A DNA stretch of 64,000 nt, taken from NCBI GenBank assembly GCA_017893485.1, contig CM030360.1, positions 149,491,147 to 149,555,146 on the forward strand. The letters run 5' to 3'. Under the pieces are notes generated by a model that saw nothing but the letters and a program-made list of their open reading frames with translations, had not been told where the DNA came from and searched no databases. Positions 21,701 through 30,700 of the stretch are shown piece by piece. Position numbers and translations under genes: made by a program. This stretch comes from Hemerocallis citrina. Taxonomy: Eukaryota > Streptophyta > Magnoliopsida > Asparagales > Asphodelaceae. Position 1 is the stretch's first letter, and each line of letters starts with the position of its first letter.

Positions 21701-24700
21701 AAATAGGATTAAATCGGGATCGTTCAAATCGGGCACAAATCTTAAAGCTCTCAGGGGTGAAATGGTCATTTCACCTACAAACGGGTCTGAAATGGGAACT
21801 GGGTCTTTCTTCAAAGCCCAATAACGCATAAACGAATTTGTCCTACTGGGTATGGGTAGCAACCTGTTACAAACCAACCCAGATGAATAGGAGTAATTCA
21901 AATTCATAATTATCTCCATGAAACGATTTAAACTCTACATCTTATCCAAAAACACCGAGAAGTAGAGATTTATCCTTATCTCGAAATGGGTCCCTAAGGC
22001 GACTATAAATACCCCTCTTACCCCCCCATAACAGGGTAATCAATCTTTTTCTACCTAAAGTGCTTTCCTAATCTTTCTCATTACTAACAAGAGTGTCGGA
22101 GGGTTCGTCGCCGGGATCCATCCCGGTGTATCGAACTTTATGCAGGTTCGCAATAGCAGCGAGAAATAAGTCAACACGTTGGTGAAGGTCAACAGGTTTG
22201 CTTTATTGTTTTCCTCAAAGAACTCACAAATTTATCTGTTTGCTACTACACCCGAAATCAGCAGCAACAAGGTCCTATATTGAAAGACATATATGCAAAA
22301 AGTAAAATAATTTTTTTAATATATTCATAATAATATTTGTGTCTATTTTGGCTGATATTTCCCCACTTTCGGCAATGTTTCGACCGATATTTCGGTAATT
22401 TTGGCTGAAATCTATACATTTCGGTCCAAAACGATGTAGACTATAAAATATGTGATTTTGTGTCGGCAAGCTAGTCGAAACAAAATTTCGGCCGTATCAG
22501 AGGAAATTTAAAACAGTGGGTGAGACTCAAAGCAATCAACTGACCATTTTTGCAGTCGACCACAACAGGTGCAGTTTCGGGAATTGGATGAACAACTAAG
22601 ATCCTTTTCATTGTAATCCTATATATATTGTAGGATGTACGATTTTATGGTTATTCCAACATTGTGTGGCTGTCAAAGATAAAGTGAGAGATTAGAGAGA
22701 GTTCTATATTTTGTTTTGAGATATTTGGGGATAAAAATCTTGTGGAAAAAGCTTATATCTTTGTACTTTTTAAGTATATTGGTTACCTCTGCAAATCATT
22801 TTGTTCTTGTGTTTGTGAGATCTTGCATTTTGTGAGGAATCTTGCTACTCGTGCACCAGCTCTTTGTGGGTGTTTTGAGCACTACAAAGTAGTATCAGAG
22901 CTTACGGTTTCGTGATGGCCGACAGCAAGTAGAAAGTCGAAAAAATCGATAAAAATGATTTCGCAATGTAGAAGATCCAGCTGGTGGTGTATCTCCGTCA
23001 GAAAAATCTAGATGGTTCATTATTTGATGAGAAGTCTGAAGGTGCAGACAAGGATGTAAAGATCTCGGTGACAAAGACTCGTTTGGATCAGAAGGCGCTT
23101 AGAGCAATTCAGTTAGCACTGAGTAGGAAAATGGTATTTCACATCTTAAAGGCAAAGACCACGAATGAGGCAATGGAGATTCTCACGGATATGTATTAGA
23201 AATCATCGGCATCGAATCAAAATTTTCACTTGAAGAAATTGGTTAACATGAAGTTGGGAAAAAGGGGTTCAGCAGCGGACCATGTGAACAATTTTTGTAT
23301 GGTATAAAATCAATTGGAATATTCAAGGTTGAAGTTTTCAGAGAGAGCACAGACATTGTTATTTCTATCTACTGTACCCGACAGTTATGGTACAGTGGAA
23401 TAAACTATTACATGCACTATGACAGTGTCGACTACTCTGATGAATGTTATGAGCAGCATCATAAACGAAGAAGTGAGAATGAAGAGAAACAGAGTCTTTA
23501 TCATCTTCTAGCAACTCTGCACTTTCAGTTGAGAGATGTGGAAGATCTAAGGAAAGTCGACAGGGAAAGAATCAGAAAAGTGAGTCTGATAGTGGGTCTG
23601 AAGACAGTGACAATGGTGGTGGACCTGAGTGTTTGTATGGTCATAAGTAGAGTCACATGACGCGTAGTTGTAAGGCCCTTATGAAGAAAAAGCAAGAACA
23701 ATCAAAGCCAGTCAAAGTGGTGGCTGAGGAAACAAAGCTTGAAGAGTTATGTTTATCATCAAGGGTGAAGTTAGACACACGAGATTGGTGTATAGATTCT
23801 TATACTTTTTTTCATTACACTTGCACTTGGAAGGAGGTGTTTAAGGACTATAGAGAGGGTTCTTTCGGATATGTGATCGTGGATTGCAGTCAGCGGTGTC
23901 CTGTAATTGGAATCGAAATGGTTCGACTGAAAACCGGTGATAGTAAGTATATTGTCTTGCAGGAGACAAGGCATGTCCCAAACTTGAAAGAAAATCTTAT
24001 CTCGACAAGAAGAGGGTTCCTCGATTACATTTGGTAGTGGAGAGTAGTGTATAACTGTAGGTTCAGAGGTTGTAGCAAGTGGGAAGTGTGAGGGATCATT
24101 GTACATTCTTAGAGATGTGGTGTGTGCTTCTTCTGTAGTTGACACTCAGCCAGAATCGAGATGTAGGTTGTGTAAGGTACAGGCGAGATCTAAGAGTTGT
24201 GGGGCGGGTGCAGAGGTTGTATATTTAATGGGGGAGTTGATAGCCATGGTGAGATGGATCCTAAATGAGAGCAAAAGTACATTGCAGAAATTGCAGAAAC
24301 TCCGAGTTGCTCTTGTGATGTTGAGAGCAGTGGTATCGATATGCGAAGTGATATCGATGTGTATGGCCGAGTTGGTCATAGTAAAACTGTGAGTGATATT
24401 TTGCAGTCTGCAGATATTGTGGAGACTAGTCCATGGAGGCTTCGAGTACATAGGGTGTCTTGGCCTTGAGAGGGTTTGTACCATGTCCGTTGTTGGCGAA
24501 GATTCTGCGAATTTGGGAGTCTAGCAACACGGAATTCGACACGTTAAAAAGGGGAGAGTGTTTCCCCACTATCTGTGCCTTATGAGATAGATTGTGAGGT
24601 ATGTCCTTCATGGGTCTATGAAGTATTTGTGCCCGTGAAGGGGCGTGGAGTGCTCTTCATGTGAGTGGGGGGTACTCGGTCTTTCAGAATGAGTGAAAGA

Positions 24701-27700
24701 CTAGCAGAGTTATAAATACAATTTTTTTGAAGACGTGTTTTGATCAAAGTGGGAGATTACAATTTGTGGATCCAAACACACAAGCACAACCGCAGCAAAA
24801 GCGGCGGCAAAAGGAGCAGGATGCAATCGACAGCACTAATAAAGCACTGCAACTGCCCGGATGCTCTCGACTAAGATGAAGCAATCGACTGCCAAAGAGG
24901 GCAGTCAACCACATCCATCAGCCCTGCTCTCTGACATGGTGAGCCTCAAAGCAGTCGACCGCCCATTCTTGCAGTCGACAGCAACATGCACAGTTTTGGG
25001 AATTGGATCAACAACTATGATCTTTTTCATTGTAATATAATATATATTGTATGATGTACGATTCTATGGTTATTCTTACATTGTGTGGTTGTCAAAGATA
25101 AAGTGAGAGATTAGAGAGAGTTCTCTATTTTATTTTGAGAGATTTTGGGGTAAAAAATCTCGTAGAAAAAACTTGTATGTACTTTTTGGGTAAGAAGTAT
25201 TGATTACATCTGCATGTCGTTTTGTTCTAGTGTTTGTGAGATCTTGCGTTTGTGTGGAATCTTGTTATTGGTGCATCGGGTCTTTGTGGGCATTTTGGGC
25301 ACTACGCACCACTATAATCCTCTGCCCTCTCTTCACACTAACTGCAAGTTATCTCCAGTTCTCAGCATACCTTGGTTAGTCCTCTCCAAGGCTATCCCCC
25401 TCTATCTCACTTGGTATGTTTTCTGACTATGCTTGTTTATATATAACTAATTATGAAGTAGGTTTTCAGCATACCTTTGGCTAGTATATATTAAAAAAAA
25501 GTCAGCTAAAATACCATCACTTAGATGTCGAAGAATTGGAAGTTGAGAAAATTGAGAGTATCATGTATTGAGCGATTGAAGTTGGTTCGGAATTTTAGAC
25601 ATTCTTATTTTAGCAAGAATGGACAATCAACATTTATTGGCATAGATAAAGGGACACCCTGAACTTTAAGTTTATATTCACGTCAAATGTTTAACCTTAT
25701 GCAACCAAGTTAGAAACTTTACGACATTCTAACCGATGAAAATAAAATCAAGAAGGGACCCTTAAGCAAGGAGAAATTTGGAAGATTACTAATGTTGCAT
25801 GATGTTAAACAAGACAAATTGCGCAGGTTTCTAGCTGCTAAGCAACCTTCTAGGATGACCCTACACATTACATTCGGATCCTGGTCGAGGTCGGGTCCTT
25901 CACAATGAGACACATATCCGACTTTAACATTTAAACGGGTCAAGTTTTTCGACCCAGTACATCCATAAGGCCGTAAATAAACAAATATTGGGTATAACTA
26001 TATAACTAGCAGCCCTAATACCTACATAAGTAAGCAAATATAGGTCAGAGATGGGTCCAGTTATCCGGTATGAGTAGCAACTCTGCTTACCATACTGGTG
26101 AAGCAACTGTTAGGAATATATCTTGAATGCTCGTGGTTCACATTAGAAGAAGATATGATGAAGCACAAATGTCGAAGTGTCGAAGAGAGTAGAAGTAAAC
26201 AGAGCAGCAACAGGGCAGAGTTGTGGTCGACTGTCCAAAGTTGCGGTCAACCGCACACCCGATCGGACCCCCGACCGCACATTCGATCGTAGTTGTATAG
26301 GTTTTGGCCGAGAGGAGGTCGGTCGACCGGTTTTGTTGGACGGTCGTCTGTGCACGGCAATGTACTTTTTGGGGCCTCAATTTGTTGGTCATTTCAGCCC
26401 TATCTTTAACTCCAAGTCAGATCATACGGCTCTTATTTAATTACTTCTTCAGGTTATATTGGACGACTGAGAATCAAGATCTATAGTTCTCTCTATTCTT
26501 CTTCCATAGATTGTTGTAGTCTCCAATATGAGAGGAAAGTACTTCATTGATATTTTCTCCATTGCAAAGAGATACTTGAGAGGGAGAGAGAGTTCTTGGT
26601 GAGTGAGTTTAATTTCTTGTATTGAGTGAATCATTAAGTCCTTGTAATCTCTTCTAGTTGAATATTACATCTCCCTATATTTTCCATCCGGATTAAGTGA
26701 AAGCTAACCGGGATAAATCCTCATTGTGTTTGTGTTGGATTGGTGGATCTATTTGCTTGTTTGCTCAATTGACTCGTCTCATTTACTTCGACATCCTCAT
26801 TTCCCTATGTAGTTCTGACGTGCCACCGGGGTGTTAGTCGACACCCATCCCAACAAAGTGGTATCAGAGTTTCAGGTTGCCGAATTCCTTAGTTAAGATG
26901 ATAGGTCACAGTCTTTTGAAGATCAAGCAATTCGATGGAAAGATTAACTTTTATCTTTGGAAGGTAGACATGTATGATGTCCTTGTTCAAGAACGTCGAC
27001 AGTTAGCCGTTAAGAAGAAGGAAAAGCCATCCGATATGAAGGGGGATGTTTAAGATGATATTCGTGAAAGAGCCATAAGTCTGATCCGACTATCTTTGGC
27101 AGATGAGGTCAAGTGCAGATTTTTTGAAGACATGACGAGTTTGTGAGAAAAACTCATAGTTGACTACTCTGGTTCGTCGTTATTAGATCGAATGCATTAG
27201 AAGATGAAGTTATTCAATTTCTCAATGACGGAAGGTACTGATTTCCAAGACCACATCACAGAGTTCAACAAGGTTCTATCGGAACTCATGGCGATAAACG
27301 CGGATGTGAGTGAGGAAGATAAAGCTTTTACTAGATATATTCATTGCCGAATTCGTACGAGTTTTTTATCACTACCATGCTACACGGTAGATCTGCCAAT
27401 GAGAGTATTTCGGTAGATGGTACAATCAATGCATTGAAGGAAAATCAACTTAGGAAGGAGACTTAGAAATCATCGTCTACTCCAAGTTGTCTAGCAGTGG
27501 AAGATCCTTCAGGTGGAAGACAAAGTGCTATGCAAAAGGATTTGATCTGTTGCCGATATTGCAAGAGGTCAGGGCATATCAATAAAGACTGTTGGAAATT
27601 ACAGAATCAGAAGAGTGCCAAGGATAAAAAATCAACCGCCTATGTGGTTAGTGCTTGTGATTCAGGTGATTCGTGTCTTCTTATTTCAAATTCTTTAAAA

Positions 27701-30700
27701 GTGGATTCTAGTGAGTTTCTTGACTCAGGGAGTTCTTCTTATATTTACTTCGAGAGAGAGTTATTTTCTACTTATAAGTCTACTACAAGGCGGCATTGTG
27801 TGAGAACGGGAACTTGAGAGATTTGTGAAGTTGTGGGTGAGAGGACAGTTGAGTTGAAAATGTCAAGTCTAAACATGTTCACTCTAAGAGAAGTTTTGCA
27901 TTTTCCTCTGCTTAAACGAAATCTGATTTTCTTGGGAACTCTTGAAGCATGGGGCTATAGGTACACAACTCGAGGTGAAGTTTTGTCGGTTTTTCAGGGT
28001 CGTCGTAAAGTGATTAGAGGTATGAGAGTGGTTGGGCCAAGCCAAAACAATCTCTACAAGCTTTGGGGAATCTGAAATAGTTGTGCAAGTATTGCTTCTT
28101 TTCCTATTATTCCCGCAAGTTCATCTAGTTTGTCGCAACTAACATCATCGAAGCGAGACTATGACGTTTGAACATCGTCGAGAGATGGAGAATGCCTTGA
28201 TGTAGGTGGAGTTCGTGCGGAGGTTGGCAACTTCGTGATAACGCCTACTGAGGTGTGCCCTTGAGGGGGTATACTGATCGGTTCGATTGGGTAGAGATTT
28301 GTTCAACTAGTAGAAGAAACTATTGTTCTAAGCATTTTTGCAGGTGGAGTTCATTAGAGTTTGGAGATGAATAATCACATCATGTGATAGCACTCGTATA
28401 CAATCCAATGTGGAGATTGTTAGAAATATGTCATGAATACTCGTGGTTCATAATAGAAGAAAATATGATGAAGTACGGAGGTTGAAGCGTCGAAGAGAGC
28501 AGAAGAAATCAGAGCAGCAACAGTGCAGGCAGAGTTGCGGTCGACCGCACACCCGACCATAGTTGTACAGGATTTTGGCCGAGAGGAGGTCGGTTGACCG
28601 TGCGCGGCGCTGTGTTCTTTTTGGGCATCGATTTGTTAGGCCGTTTCAACCTAATCTTCAACTTCAAGTCATATCGTACGGCTTCTATTCAGTTACTTCT
28701 TCTTCATGTTATATCGGACGACTAAGAATCAAGAATAACCTAGGATTTTCTCTATTCTTCTTCTATATATTATTGTAGTCTCCAATATGAGAGAAAAATA
28801 CTCCATTGATATTTTCTCCATTGCAAAAAGAGACTTGAGAGAGAGATAGTTATTGGTGAGTGAGTTTAATTTCTTGTATTGAGTGAATCATTAATTCCTT
28901 ATAAACTCTGCTAATTGAATATCATATCTTCCTATATTTCCCGACGAAAGCTAACCGGGATAAATCTTCGTTGTATTCTTGTTGGATTTGTAGATCTATT
29001 TGTTTGCTTGCTCAATTGACACATCTCATCTACCTCGACATCCTCATTATTCTATTTAATTCCGCTGCGCCACCAGAGTGTTGTTAGTCGACACCCATCC
29101 CAACAGCAACCATACCTAATAATCAGTAACTGTAACGCTGACACAAACAAAAGTAGAACAGAAATTATTTACTTACGCCTTTATCTTAGCCTTGAGAGCT
29201 CCAATACTCTCCACCGAAGTTGAAACAGCTATAGAGAAATCTATAGCATCGCCCATGTCTGGGCTTCTGTAGAAATTACTGATCGGTTTGGTTGCCAATA
29301 CAGAATTTGGGTAATATATCTTCTCATTGTCGAATCTCAAAAACACAGTGGTCAATATATTCATCTCCTCAACAGTCATCTGCAAGAATAAACAGAGCTT
29401 ATATTCCAATACATACAACAATCACCAACATGTGAACAACATGACAGAGAGTATACCTGTATTCCATCAACAACACAACGGTCCCCGACATCAAATGGGT
29501 GCATCACAAATACAAATATAATGGCTTCAAATGCCATCTTGCAAGTGTTATTGAACATAAAACCTATTAGTAGGAGCTGAGATGAGAAAAAAACAAGGAC
29601 TTTGGTGGTTGCAATGCCCGTTAAGATCAACGTGATTATTAGAACTGCAATAAGTACGCCTGTTGTTGTTAGTTTGTGTAATTGGTTGACTGCAGTTTTG
29701 GTATCATTCAACGAATGTGCAAGAGATTTCCGCTCAACGTAGGCTTTCACCTGCAAAGAAAATTTGCTTGAAACTTTAGAGAATTTGGTATAGGCGAAAG
29801 TTGGTTCTACTTTATGTATAAAGTAGAACTTTTTTCCACTACGGAACTATGCCTTTGGAAAATGGATTGTAAGAAAAAAATTTCAAAGAAAAATGTAGAA
29901 TTACCCATGTTTTTTAAGTAAATATCGTCAACACTAACTTGTCGAGATGATGATTCTAAAACAAGAAATGTCCAGGAATAGTTTTTAAAAAACAAGAATC
30001 GGAAACAGTCAACTTTGTTCAGGATAATTAGTTCACAAAACAAAATCTATCTCCAGCTTCATGTCTCCTTCTAGTCCTTTTCTTTTTAAAATAAGATAAC
30101 TAAAACAATTTTTCAAACCGCTTGTCAAGACTTGTTAAAATAAAAATACGTTAGAGAGGATGAGAAAGAATTGAAAGTTACCACCCAATTCTTCAGAGCC
30201 GATTTCTTAATCTTCCCACTCTCTGCAGCTCCTTCAAACAATGGCATCACATACATCACCTCCTCCCTGCTAAAAAACCTCAAAAGATCATCTGAATCAA
30301 TGTACCTACACCGAAGATAAAATATTTAATAAATACTAGTTTGCCAAGAAAATGAAATAAAACCTTAAATTTGGAAATTTAAGATTAGTAATCCTCACTT
30401 GCAACCAGGTCTTGCGACATTCTTAAAAATCCTGTAGGCTGCAACCTTTGCATCCCATGCACTGATTATCTCCATGTCCCTATGCTCTTCCTCTACAAAA
30501 CTCTTATCAATAGTGTTTGAGAGTGTAGATAGCCCTGAGTTCATAATCACATTAACCAATCCCTTCATAGTCCAAGCCGAAACCTTCTCTTGTCTCATCT
30601 TATAGAGCTTTGACACATCAATCACTTCTTGCTTCTCACCGAATTTCCTCTTCCCCTTCCCCTTGCTCTGAAAGCTCCGAAAGCTCAATTGCCCTGAATG

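Larger units (their letters stand above)
7855..22269 (+). mobile_element. Gag-only Ty3/gypsy element (TR-GAG type), interrupted
   Basis: The 5' LTR is 7855-8132 plus 16085-16390; the 3' LTR is 21689-22269, ending TG...CA on the left copy. The 5-bp TSD is AGGCC at 7850-7854 and AGGTC at 22270-22274, one base different. Right after the 5' LTR comes gattggcaccgtctgtagga, typical of Tat-type primer sites. Internally it has a gag, then long tandem arrays, and no protease, RT or integrase. LTR copies differ by several percent by eye, so this is not a recent insertion. Confidence 0.87.
7472..22518. mobile_element. hAT-like non-autonomous element (copy a), interrupted
   Basis: The TSD is 8 bp, GGTGAGAC, exact at 7464-7471 and 22519-22526. 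The ends CATAGTTTTAAAT and TTTAAAACAGTG form imperfect TIRs of the hAT type. Its own sequence is 7472-7854 and 22270-22518, about 630 bp, matching copies at 55880-56521 and 59838-60471. It has no coding capacity. It was split by the gag-only gypsy element. Confidence 0.88.
7294..25306 (+). mobile_element. Copia-1: truncated Ty1/copia element, interrupted
   Basis: The 5' LTR is 7294-7471 plus 22527-22886; the 3' LTR is about 24755-25306. The TSD CACCA is exact at 7289-7293 and 25307-25311. After the 5' LTR comes tagtatcagagc, an initiator-Met-type primer site with one change, and before the 3' LTR a purine tract (aaagtgggagat). Without the nested insertion the element is about 2.96 kb. It keeps only gag, protease and the pre-integrase region; integrase, RT and RNase H are absent, so it is non-autonomous. 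Confidence 0.88.
7035..29176 (-). other. Giant intron 4 of the MSL10-like gene
   Basis: Bounded by a donor (aaggc|gtaagt at 29176) and an acceptor (tttcttag at 7035) that join exons 4 and 5 in phase. It contains copia-1 with its nested cargo and copia-2. Removing both elements and one copy of each TSD leaves about 1.1 kb, the likely ancestral intron. Confidence 0.9.
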
